This document shows positions 23,853 through 30,893 of a stretch of 35,498 nucleotides of DNA, one piece after another. Position numbers and translations under genes: made by a program. Within the stretch, counting starts at the first letter, position 1. Each line of letters begins with the position of its first letter. Origin of the DNA: a virus; the IMG/VR virus record IMGVR_UViG_3300030419_000230, positions 3,658 through 39,155 of that record; one strand, written 5' to 3'. The notes below the pieces were generated by a model. It made no database searches and had not been told where the DNA came from. It worked only from the letters and a program-made list of their open reading frames with translations.

Positions 23853-24252
23853 TTTTTTCTTTTAACATTTTCTGTAGTTCAGCAGTAGAACCAACAAACA
23901 ATGCGTTGGTAACATTCTTCGGTGCAGAATTTGGAACTTCTTTGAGTTTCTTCATCTTCTCCTGTAGGTCACCAAGTTTCTCTGTGACCTCTGCAACCTG
24001 TTTGATTAGATTACCAGCGACCTCATAACCTCTTGGATGGTCAGACTCCTTTGCAACATTGAGTATTCCCTCTATTGCATTCTGACCTTTTTCTATAAGA
24101 TTGTAAAAGTTATCTCTTTGATATTTGTAATCTGCATCAACATCATCTAAATCATCAGATGGTTTAGGTACAGGTTCGCTGACAACAACCTCTTTCTGTA
24201 TAGGTTCTGAAACACCAAGAACCTCATCAAGTATGTTCTCTGCATCTTTCAT
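23833..24252 (-). CDS. gp16: Terminase small subunit gp16
   Basis: Regulatory subunit of the packaging terminase, needed to recognise and prepare concatemeric DNA. 139 aa, T4 gp16 being 164. It is acidic at the N-terminus (AENILDEVLGVSEPIQ) with a central coiled region DNFYNLIEKGQNAIEGILNV and PRGYEVAGNLIKQVAEVTEK, typical of gp16, and ends with ALFVGSTAELQKMLKEKN. It follows gp15 with a 2-nt gap. The position before gp17, though with two genes inserted, supports the call. Confidence 0.92.
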   Translation of the reverse strand: MKDAENILDEVLGVSEPIQKEVVVSEPVPKPSDDLDDVDADYKYQRDNFYNLIEKGQNAIEGILNVAKESDHPRGYEVAGNLIKQVAEVTEKLGDLQEKMKKLKEVPNSAPKNVTNALFVGSTAELQKMLKEKNDGKKF

Positions 24253-24254
24253 AA

Positions 24255-25076
24255 TTAATTATTAGTTGATGTTTTATCCGTACCAGTTGATGAGTCTCTG
24301 TCTTTTGCATCTTGGAAGAAAGAAACAGTTTCATTGAAACCAAAATCATCATCTGAGTCAGCAGTGATTGGGTCAGGTGAAACTGTATATCTTTGTTCTC
24401 TTTTTGGAGATTGGTCTTGTAGATTTGCATACTGGTCAACTTGTACAGTTTTGATAACTTTTGCAGAAGTGACAGGGCCATACAAATAAAACTTTGAGGT
24501 AAATGCAAGAGTATAGATAATCGCTCTTCTCTCTGCATAATCACCACGATAACTATCTTCGTAACTCACACTATTTAATACTATTGGTATGTCACGTTTA
24601 ATACCCATGTCTGCCATGTCATTGATTGTGAGTGTATAGTCTGGTTGAAAGAATGGTAGTATCTGTTCAACTATCTGTAATGCATCATCAGAGTTCTTTG
24701 CCATTGCATACATTTCTATGTCCAAATTATATGGAACAGGCATGAACTGAGAGTCTAGTTTGTTTGCATCGTCAGAAGAAGATTTTACTTTTTTAAACTT
24801 TTGTACACGATTAAGTTTTCTTACAGGGTCATACGCAAGATTTTGTATCTCAAATCCTAATCGTGGTAATGTAATTGCGACTTTTGTATTTAGACTTGCA
24901 TCTGCATCTAATCTTGATAACCACTTTTGTTTTGGGCCATATGCGAGTGGAACTTTCATTGTTTGTATCACAGTTCCACTGTTATTTTTTCTTACTAAGT
25001 TTATATTATTAAATAGTGTACCAAATGAAATAATGACTTTTCGCATTGTCTCATGGTAAAATTGTTGTCCTAACAT
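24255..25076 (-). CDS. gp15: Tail sheath stabiliser / completion protein gp15
   Basis: T4 gp15 caps the tail and joins it to the neck. N-terminal GQQFYHETMRKVIISFGTLFN and the internal PLAYGPKQKWLSRL, ITLPRLGFEIQNLAYDP, MPVPYNLDIEMYAMAKNSDD and LPFFQPDYTLTIND blocks are diagnostic. 273 aa against 272 in T4. The C-terminal 40 residues are Ser/Asp/Thr-rich and variable. It overlaps gp14 by one base and precedes gp16, the T4 order. Confidence 0.95.
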   Translation of the reverse strand: MLGQQFYHETMRKVIISFGTLFNNINLVRKNNSGTVIQTMKVPLAYGPKQKWLSRLDADASLNTKVAITLPRLGFEIQNLAYDPVRKLNRVQKFKKVKSSSDDANKLDSQFMPVPYNLDIEMYAMAKNSDDALQIVEQILPFFQPDYTLTINDMADMGIKRDIPIVLNSVSYEDSYRGDYAERRAIIYTLAFTSKFYLYGPVTSAKVIKTVQVDQYANLQDQSPKREQRYTVSPDPITADSDDDFGFNETVSFFQDAKDRDSSTGTDKTSTNN

Positions 25077-26209
25077 TAATTTCCTCCAGCATCACCAAAT
25101 GGATTTGTTTCTGAGAAATCCAGAACATCATCATCCAATTGATCAAATAATTCATTTTGTGCAGACTTATCTAAGTCCGTAGTCGTTGTACTTGCATCAC
25201 CTACTATATAGTCCTCTTGTATCAAGTAGGATTTATCACCACTATCAGCTGCGTTTTCAAGTAGTATGTTCTCACCAGCAGATGTTGTTTCATCTTCCAT
25301 AATAATATTATCACTATCAGTTTCATCAAGTAATGTACCAACTGTATTTACTGTATCGTTAATCGCAACTGGTTCGTTATATGTTGATGATTGTTCCAAA
25401 GTAAATTGATATTGTGCAGTGCTTGTAGACAGATCAGTTTCTATATTGTCTAGAACTGTGATACCTGTATCTATTGCTTCTGAACTATATTCGTATTGTT
25501 TACATCTAAGTTTATATACAGGATTGTTATCTAGTTGATGAAAAGGTTCATCATGGTCAACAAAACTAATTTCAAATAGTTTAGTAAGTATTGGTGAATA
25601 TATTAGGTCACCCTCTAGTGGTCTGTCTGCATCTGTGGTTGCACTATCGTTGATTAGATAAAACTCACTACCACTCTCTTCTGATAGTATGAAAGATGTA
25701 TTGTCATCTTCTAACATTATCTTATCATCTTCATCAGTGGATGAACTATCAGTTCCACTTAGAGTTACAAAACTTTGTGTTATTTGAGTTTCTAATCTAG
25801 ATGAAGTTGCACTTTGGTCTATCGTACCAGCCTCTAATTGTAGAGAACCACCTGTAGTTCCAGTTCCGTCCTCTAATGTAATCTGACTGTCAAGTTCTTG
25901 AAATCGTTTCTTGTTGACAACAAAGGTTATCTCGTTTCTGTTTTCTAATCCAAACTGAGATATTAGTTCTCTTTCACCAGCGTATCCACCAGTTGCATCT
26001 TCGACATACATTTCTATGGGATGTTGTGCAGTAAACTTACTAAGTGAGTCCTCACCCAAAACATTATCTCTTGCAACCAAAGTTCTGTCCATATAGTACA
26101 CATCATGTCCATATATCTGTATTGCTTCTTTGATCAGATCACTATACAGATTTCTTTCTGCTTGTATTGATGCAAGATTGTTTGTTTTGAATATTGCGTT
26201 GACAGCCAT
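25076..26209 (-). CDS. gp14: Neck protein gp14 with large Asp/Gly-rich insertion
   Basis: Neck completion protein that joins head and tail. The N-terminal TERNLYSDLI-like helix (ERNLYSDLIKEAIQIYGHDV) and YYMDRTLVARDNVLGED, then PLEGDLIYSPILTKLFEISFVDHDEPFHQL and NPVYKLRCKQYEYSSE, match T4-like gp14. About 90 residues around 119-208 interrupt these blocks, with several Asp/Gly-rich module copies (VTLSGTDSSSTDEDDKIMLE), and a second cluster lies near the C-terminus (LLDETDSDNIIMEDE). 377 aa against 256 in T4. It abuts gp13 with a 1-nt gap. Confidence 0.93.
   Translation of the reverse strand: MAVNAIFKTNNLASIQAERNLYSDLIKEAIQIYGHDVYYMDRTLVARDNVLGEDSLSKFTAQHPIEMYVEDATGGYAGERELISQFGLENRNEITFVVNKKRFQELDSQITLEDGTGTTGGSLQLEAGTIDQSATSSRLETQITQSFVTLSGTDSSSTDEDDKIMLEDDNTSFILSEESGSEFYLINDSATTDADRPLEGDLIYSPILTKLFEISFVDHDEPFHQLDNNPVYKLRCKQYEYSSEAIDTGITVLDNIETDLSTSTAQYQFTLEQSSTYNEPVAINDTVNTVGTLLDETDSDNIIMEDETTSAGENILLENAADSGDKSYLIQEDYIVGDASTTTTDLDKSAQNELFDQLDDDVLDFSETNPFGDAGGN
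25207..25338 (-). repeat. Asp/Gly-rich module copy near the gp14 C-terminus
   Basis: Encodes TLLDETDSDNIIMEDE, then SAGENILLEN and SGDKSYLIQED: three related short units in a row with the same LLxxTDS / xLLEx / GDKsyLIQED pattern seen in the other structural proteins. Confidence 0.65.
25676..25766 (-). repeat. Asp/Gly-rich module copy in the central gp14 insertion
   Basis: Encodes LSGTDSSSTDEDDKIMLEDD and a following FILSE strand. The GTDSSSTD start equals gp18 copy 1 (GTDSSSSN) and the KIMLED end equals the DKILLED type of the fibre protein. Confidence 0.7.
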
Positions 26210-26210
26210 A

Positions 26211-27026
26211 TCAACCTACCATGTAATCTATTGGTGTTTCAAACGCAAGTTGTATCTGTTCTTCTAGTCTTTGTATTTCTTCTGTTGCTTGAGAGTATAT
26301 TTCTGCACCATTCATTTCGACACCACCAAGTAGTTGTACTCCATTAAACTTAGAAAGGTTTGCACCCCATTGTCTTTTAATAAGTGCAGTTGCATATCTT
26401 TTGAGGTAGATATCATCATAGATATCTGTATAGGTTGTTGGGTCTATCTTACGATAACATTCGATAATAAGATACTCGTCTGCAGCTATATCATTATTCC
26501 AATCCATATCTATATAAAGTCTGTTTTGATGTTGATTAAATCTTAATGGTTTCTCTCCTACCAGTATGTGTGATAGAAAGTCCAGTTGTTGCATTGTCAT
26601 TTGATAGTGTATAATGGATGTTGATGAAAAATCATACAAATCATTCAGTCTGAGTTGATATCGAATATCAAACATATTGTTTGTAGCCTGGTCATCAAAT
26701 GGAAATATGTTTAACACTGAAACAACAGCAGAAGGCATTGGTATAAAGTTTTTACCTTCTTTAAATGTTGCAGTTATAGTTCCATCTTTTGTATCAGTCG
26801 CAGTTGTTGTATCGTCACTTGTTGCTCTTGTTATGTCATCAGAGGTTACTTGATATTTTAAATACATTCTCTCAATACCATCATAGTGATATTGTGCAAA
26901 GTATTGTAGTGCTTCATCTATTCTGTCATCTACCTGTGCATCAGATACGTTTATATCTATAACACCAAAACCAAGATTTCTTAGACAATAATCCTTGAAT
27001 GTAGATTTGGTTGTGGGTATTGCCAT
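26211..27026 (-). CDS. gp13: Neck protein gp13
   Basis: Head completion protein, partner of gp14. The N-terminal block TKSTFKDYCLRNLGFGVIDI and VDDRIDEALQYFAQYHYDG are characteristic, as are SVLNIFPFDDQATNNMFDIR and RRQWG-type LIKRQWGANLSKFNGV near the C-terminus. 271 aa, T4 309. A short Thr/Asp-rich surface stretch (TRATSDDTTTATDTKDG) near residue 65 looks variable. Ribosome site AAGGAA upstream; follows the 249-aa fibre-like gene by 11 nt. Confidence 0.94.
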   Translation of the reverse strand: MAIPTTKSTFKDYCLRNLGFGVIDINVSDAQVDDRIDEALQYFAQYHYDGIERMYLKYQVTSDDITRATSDDTTTATDTKDGTITATFKEGKNFIPMPSAVVSVLNIFPFDDQATNNMFDIRYQLRLNDLYDFSSTSIIHYQMTMQQLDFLSHILVGEKPLRFNQHQNRLYIDMDWNNDIAADEYLIIECYRKIDPTTYTDIYDDIYLKRYATALIKRQWGANLSKFNGVQLLGGVEMNGAEIYSQATEEIQRLEEQIQLAFETPIDYMVG

Positions 27027-27037
27027 TTAATTATTCC

Positions 27038-27787
27038 TTATGAATGGTCATTATCAAACTGGAATGTGTTCCACCCTACACCAGATAGTGTTATTCCATG
27101 TGATGCAAGAACTAATAAAACATCTGAGGTTGCATCTTCAAGTAGTATTCTGTCTCCGTCATTAGCAGATGTGTCCTGTACTATATTATCACCAGCGTTT
27201 GCAGAACCATCTGTACTATTTAGTATTAAACCATCTAATAATTCTATTGTTCCTGTTTTATCTGGTAACGCAACTGTTCTATCTGCTGTTGGTTCGTCTA
27301 TACTAAAAGTTGTTTCGTGTGCATCTGCTGTTGCACCCTCAAATACAAAGGCTTCAGTTACGTTTATAGTCTGTTGGTTTGTGGTTACAGTTGTTCCAGA
27401 AACAGTCAAGTTACCAGCGATTGTAACTTCACCATCTGCAAGTGTAATTAAATCTGTATCATCTGTGTGACCTATCGTTGTTCCGTTGACTATGATATTA
27501 TCAACTGTAAGTGTAGTAAGTGTACCAACTGATGTAAGACTTGATGCAGTTATACCACTTGCAAGAGTTGAACCTGTTAATGCAGATCCAGCAATTGATA
27601 GTGACCCAAACTCAACTGCTGTTCCTCCACTATTTACTTTAAGAACCTCACCAGCACTACCGATTGTAAGTGAGGCCCCTATACCTCCGTTACTTAGTGC
27701 AACTGTATCTGATGATGCAAATTCTGCAAGACCTGTCGCAACATTACTTGCGTTAAAAACTGCTTTTATTGGAGCCGCATCTGCCAT
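27038..27787 (-). CDS. Fibre-like virion structural protein, 249 aa
   Basis: Beta-rich low-complexity protein. It has the fibre-type blocks EAFVFEGATADAHETTFSI and EPTADRTVALPDKTGTI, shared with the 776-aa tail fibre at 30894 (IVFEGATDDAYETTLTV, DPTADRTITLPNATGTV), so both draw on the same fibre repeat. The C-terminal end (about 27111-27234) holds the Asp/Gly-rich modules (LNSTDGSANAGDNIVQDT and SANDGDRILLED). It lies just upstream of gp13, where T4-like marine phages carry fibre-like structural genes. Exact role not known. Confidence 0.75.
   Translation of the reverse strand: MADAAPIKAVFNASNVATGLAEFASSDTVALSNGGIGASLTIGSAGEVLKVNSGGTAVEFGSLSIAGSALTGSTLASGITASSLTSVGTLTTLTVDNIIVNGTTIGHTDDTDLITLADGEVTIAGNLTVSGTTVTTNQQTINVTEAFVFEGATADAHETTFSIDEPTADRTVALPDKTGTIELLDGLILNSTDGSANAGDNIVQDTSANDGDRILLEDATSDVLLVLASHGITLSGVGWNTFQFDNDHS
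27111..27234 (-). repeat. Asp/Gly-rich modules near the C-terminus of the 249-aa protein
   Basis: Two joined units: LILNSTDGSANAGDN and IVQDTSANDGDRILLED. The second is almost the same as the unit in the 150-aa prohead-region gene (IVQDTSANEGDKILNED). Confidence 0.7.
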
Positions 27788-27799
27788 ACTAATTATCCT

Positions 27800-29302
27800 T
27801 TAAAATGTAAACAACTCTGGGTTTTGATCTTCTAATGCTGTTCCTGCTGCTAACGTAAATGTTCCAGAGTCAGTGAACACATAACTATTACCCACAGATT
27901 GAAATTTGAATGTTGCGTTTGCTGTTGATGTTCCACCAGCTCTACTGAAAAAATCAACATCAATTGATGTTTTACCATTTGTTCCAGCCTTAGCAATGGT
28001 GTCTGAACCAACTTTAGAATTTGATGGAAGTGTAACTCCATCTGAAGAAATTGATACTGTTCCAGTTCCATCTGAAGATATGGTTGCACCACCCAAGTCA
28101 ATTGTCTGTCCTGCTAGGAACAATTCTTTAAATCTTTTAGATGAAGAACCTAAGTTTCTTGTATTTGTTTGATCTGGTACAATATCTTGAGTAATACCAC
28201 TTAAATCTACTGTGCCACCAAAAGTACCATCCTCTAAGTCTATTCTACTTTCAGCGTCTGAACCATCTGAGTCTGTACCATCTAATAAAATTGCACTACC
28301 AGTTTCTAAAATCAAATCCTCTGTTTCCAGTGCAACACCATCAAACTTACCAGTTGTTGCATTATATCTCAAAACATTTTTATCAACTAACACAGTGTCA
28401 ATATCAATATCGTCCATGTTCTGTATTTTAACTTCACCACTACCACCACCTGAAAATGCGTTTTGTCTAGACTCAAGTTGAAGTTGTATAAGAGTTCTAA
28501 ACTGTTCAAACTCTTTGCGTAGTCTAGTAATACTATCCTCTGATTGTGTTGCTTTTCTTTGTTTTGATTTTTCGTCTGGAGTTAGTAAACTATCTTTTAT
28601 GGAGTTTGGAAAACTTTGTTCATTGACATCTATTGGTTTTTCTTCTGGTGAAATTTTATCAATATCATCTAAAACTTTAGACATGAACTTTTGTTCATCC
28701 GTAGAGATTATGGCCTTTTTGATTGTATTAGATTTTTTGGATTTTTTTGATTTTATTAACTTTTCAATCTCTTCTATAGGACTAAGTGTTTTTTCAACAA
28801 TATTTTGTTTTATAGGTTCGTCTATGGATATATCTTTTAGAGATGCAAAGAGTTGTTCAATTGCTTTAACTTTTTTATCATTATCATCAACATCTTTTTT
28901 TATCCAACCATCTAATGAGTCTTTACCACTCACATCATCAGTTGGGTCATCATCTGGTGTTAACTCTACATCATCAGTTGGATCATCATCTGGTGTTAAC
29001 TCTACATCATTTGGTAAATCTTCTGGGTATTCTTCCTCAATATGTTCTCTTAGTTCATCCTCCTCTTGATGAGAAATCTTTTCAAATAAACTTGCAAATT
29101 CATTGAGTTTATCTTTACCATTCTCGTCTGGTTTTTTTGTTTCTTGAGATACTTTTTCTAATTCAGTAAAAAGATTAGATAAATCTTTTTCTGTGGTTTC
29201 AACATAATCTTTTCTTTTTTTTTCTTCAAGTTTAGACTCTTTCGCAACAAACTCTAACTTTTCAAAAAGACTACTCAATTCATCTGTTACACTTTTCGAC
29301 AT
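27800..29302 (-). CDS. Virion structural protein, acidic helical N-terminus joined to fibre-like C-terminus, 500 aa
   Basis: Two-part protein. Residues 1-270 are highly charged and helical, with repeated SLFEKLE / NLFTELEKVSQ / SLFEKISHQ units and a duplicated VELTPDDDPTDD. The second half is beta-rich, starting near GEVKIQNMDDIDIDTVLVDK and including TRNLGSSSKRFKELFLAGQ, a unit common in marine fibre proteins, and one Asp/Gly-rich module (ILLDGTDSDGSDAE). The start is ATG 29302 with GAGG 8 nt upstream; the preceding TTG is not preferred. A late promoter lies 22 nt upstream. Head-tail junction or fibre role suspected; not identified. Confidence 0.75.
   Translation of the reverse strand: MSKSVTDELSSLFEKLEFVAKESKLEEKKRKDYVETTEKDLSNLFTELEKVSQETKKPDENGKDKLNEFASLFEKISHQEEDELREHIEEEYPEDLPNDVELTPDDDPTDDVELTPDDDPTDDVSGKDSLDGWIKKDVDDNDKKVKAIEQLFASLKDISIDEPIKQNIVEKTLSPIEEIEKLIKSKKSKKSNTIKKAIISTDEQKFMSKVLDDIDKISPEEKPIDVNEQSFPNSIKDSLLTPDEKSKQRKATQSEDSITRLRKEFEQFRTLIQLQLESRQNAFSGGGSGEVKIQNMDDIDIDTVLVDKNVLRYNATTGKFDGVALETEDLILETGSAILLDGTDSDGSDAESRIDLEDGTFGGTVDLSGITQDIVPDQTNTRNLGSSSKRFKELFLAGQTIDLGGATISSDGTGTVSISSDGVTLPSNSKVGSDTIAKAGTNGKTSIDVDFFSRAGGTSTANATFKFQSVGNSYVFTDSGTFTLAAGTALEDQNPELFTF
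28223..28294 (-). repeat. Asp/Gly-rich module copy in the 500-aa protein
   Basis: Encodes AILLDGTDSDGSDAESRIDL followed by EDGT. It is nearly identical in pattern to gp18 copy 2 (LLLDGTDSDSTDNGDNIDLE). Confidence 0.75.
28932..29003 (-). repeat. Two tandem 36-nt repeats (VELTPDDDPTDD x2)
   Basis: Units 28932-28967 and 28968-29003 differ by a single base. They encode two copies of a 12-aa acidic, Pro-containing unit in a linker of the 500-aa structural protein. Confidence 0.9.
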
Positions 29303-29323
29303 CAATAAATCCTCTTTATATGA

Positions 29324-29331
29324 TATTTATA
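29324..29331 (-). promoter_or_regulatory. T4-type late promoter for the 500-aa structural gene
   Basis: Exact TATAAATA on the minus strand in the 50-nt gap after the 152-aa gene, 22 nt before the ATG at 29302. It probably drives the 500-aa gene through gp13, gp14, gp15 and terminase. Confidence 0.7.
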
Positions 29332-29352
29332 ATTTACTGAGAATGTGTAACT

Positions 29353-29811
29353 TTACTGTTGGCCATCTACCAGAACCCACCCTTGAGTATTATCAGCCTG
29401 ATATACACTCTCATCCCACACCCAAATCTTTTGGTTTGCAAATTGGGAATCTGTTAAAGTTGGCATTGTGATAGGTGCTTCCCATGTCCATGTTGACGTA
29501 TTCAAAGTCCAAGAATTACAAGTATCACCATCTTTATCTGGTGGTTTTTGCTCATAGAAAACATCATTTGTACTATCATAATACATTCCAACACCAGCAA
29601 ATCTAAATCTTAATGATTTACTCTGATCAGAACTTTCTGTTTGAAGAGATGTATTACCAGTAGAGTCTGGTTGATAATGTTTACCCATATTTGTGTTATA
29701 ACTTGTTTTTATGTATGAAGAACTGTCAGACAGAGAGTTAATATAAGATGCATCTGCAACTATAACTTGTGTAACTATATTATTACTGTCTATTTTTGCA
29801 TAGTGTCCCAT
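29353..29811 (-). CDS. Conserved tail-associated marine phage protein, 152 aa
   Basis: N-terminal MGHYAKIDSNNIVTQVIVAD, then SYIKTSYNTNMGKHY, LRFRFAGVGMYYDSTNDVFY, QKPPDKDG and NSWTLNTSTWTWEAPITMP with WxWD-type ends (IWVWDESVYQADN). I recall this pattern (AHFAKLD...VTQVIV, FAGIGYTYD, SWTLNE...WEAP) from many marine phages, usually next to tail fibre genes and without known function. It follows the glycine-rich adhesin by 5 nt. Probably virion-associated or a fibre helper. Confidence 0.7.
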   Translation of the reverse strand: MGHYAKIDSNNIVTQVIVADASYINSLSDSSSYIKTSYNTNMGKHYQPDSTGNTSLQTESSDQSKSLRFRFAGVGMYYDSTNDVFYEQKPPDKDGDTCNSWTLNTSTWTWEAPITMPTLTDSQFANQKIWVWDESVYQADNTQGWVLVDGQQ

Positions 29812-29816
29812 GACTA

Positions 29817-30890
29817 TTAACCTTGATATTGATATCTAACTAATACAACACCAGAGCCACCTTGACCACCTCTTGAACTGCATGGCAGTCTCCATCCACC
29901 ACCGCCTCCGCCACCGCCAGTATTAGCAGCGCCAGGATTTGCAACAGCAACTAAGCCAGGACTAGGATCACCACCACCACTTATGTGTGAGAAACCACCT
30001 TGACCACCGCCACCAGAACCACCTTGAGCTCTAGATGTTGCAGAGCGACCACCGCCGCCTCCGCCACCACCTCTAGTCTCCCCTGGCCCATTTGCATCTC
30101 CTGTGGTAGAACCAGCTCCGCCTGGAGCGGCACCTGATGGATATTGTGGACTACTCGCCTGTGACCCAGCAGCACCTTTTCCACCACCACCACTGGAATC
30201 ATCAGGAACGTGTGGGGATACTTGAAAACCACCATCATTTCCTTGATTGGTTGTTCCTTCACCACCTGACCCAGTAGGATTACCACCAGCACCAGCACCA
30301 CCACCACCAGAACCCCCTGGCTGACCACCTGTTCCTTGTGCTCCCATACTACCGCCTCTACCTCCAGCAGTCGCAGTGACTATGTTTCCTAAAGCTGAAT
30401 CGTTACCATTATTGCCTGGATTAACTCCACTATCTCCAAATCCAATACCATTATTACCTCCAGCACCAATGGTCACACCATGAGTAGCAGTATTACCTGT
30501 GAATGTTCCAGTAGCATATCCACCAGCACCACCACCGCCTGCACCAATACCACCATTACTACCAGCAGCTCCTCCACCACCAGCGATTACGATATAATCT
30601 ACAGTTGTAGAAGCACAACCAGTAGCGGCCGCATTAATGACAAAGTTACTAGATGAGTTAAAAATATGAAATTTAAAATTACCAGAAGTATTAGTAGTTC
30701 CTCCAGCCCCTTCAATATATGTGGTAGAAGTCGCACCATAATATTCACCAAAGTCCGCCGTAGCACCACAAGATTTACATATCATACTTCTAATATCTGA
30801 GTCATTTATACTAACAGATGTTCCAGATGTTCCACCAGCCTCTACATGGATATCGTCTAAACTAATTGCTCCAGAGTTTTGAAGTGCCAT
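29817..30890 (-). CDS. Glycine-rich tail adhesin-like protein, 357 aa
   Basis: The N-terminal attachment part (MALQNSGAISLDDIHVEAGG, then SICKSCGAT-like MICKSCGATADFGEYYGA) is a marine-phage version of a common fibre start. From about residue 95 (VDYIVIAGGGGAAGSNGG) it becomes long runs of Gly with Ala/Ser/Asn, ending SGVVLVRYQYQG. Gly-rich blocks separated by variable loops resemble T4-like gp38-type adhesins that form polyglycine-II bundles with receptor loops at the tip. GC content is locally higher than in the neighbours because of GGN codons. Host-receptor binding is an inference. Confidence 0.75.
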   Translation of the reverse strand: MALQNSGAISLDDIHVEAGGTSGTSVSINDSDIRSMICKSCGATADFGEYYGATSTTYIEGAGGTTNTSGNFKFHIFNSSSNFVINAAATGCASTTVDYIVIAGGGGAAGSNGGIGAGGGGAGGYATGTFTGNTATHGVTIGAGGNNGIGFGDSGVNPGNNGNDSALGNIVTATAGGRGGSMGAQGTGGQPGGSGGGGAGAGGNPTGSGGEGTTNQGNDGGFQVSPHVPDDSSGGGGKGAAGSQASSPQYPSGAAPGGAGSTTGDANGPGETRGGGGGGGGRSATSRAQGGSGGGGQGGFSHISGGGDPSPGLVAVANPGAANTGGGGGGGGWRLPCSSRGGQGGSGVVLVRYQYQG

Positions 30891-30893
30891 TTA

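Noticed and set aside
28515-29069. Long plus-strand open frame (184 codons) opposite the 500-aa structural gene
   Set aside because: Ser-rich low-complexity translation mirrors the acidic minus-strand gene; no ribosome site or neighbours on that strand. It is an antisense shadow.
29840-30560. High-GC simple repeats in the glycine-rich gene as a possible regulatory or recombination element
   Set aside because: The ccaccacca/ggtggtggt pattern is fully explained by in-frame Gly codons of the adhesin.
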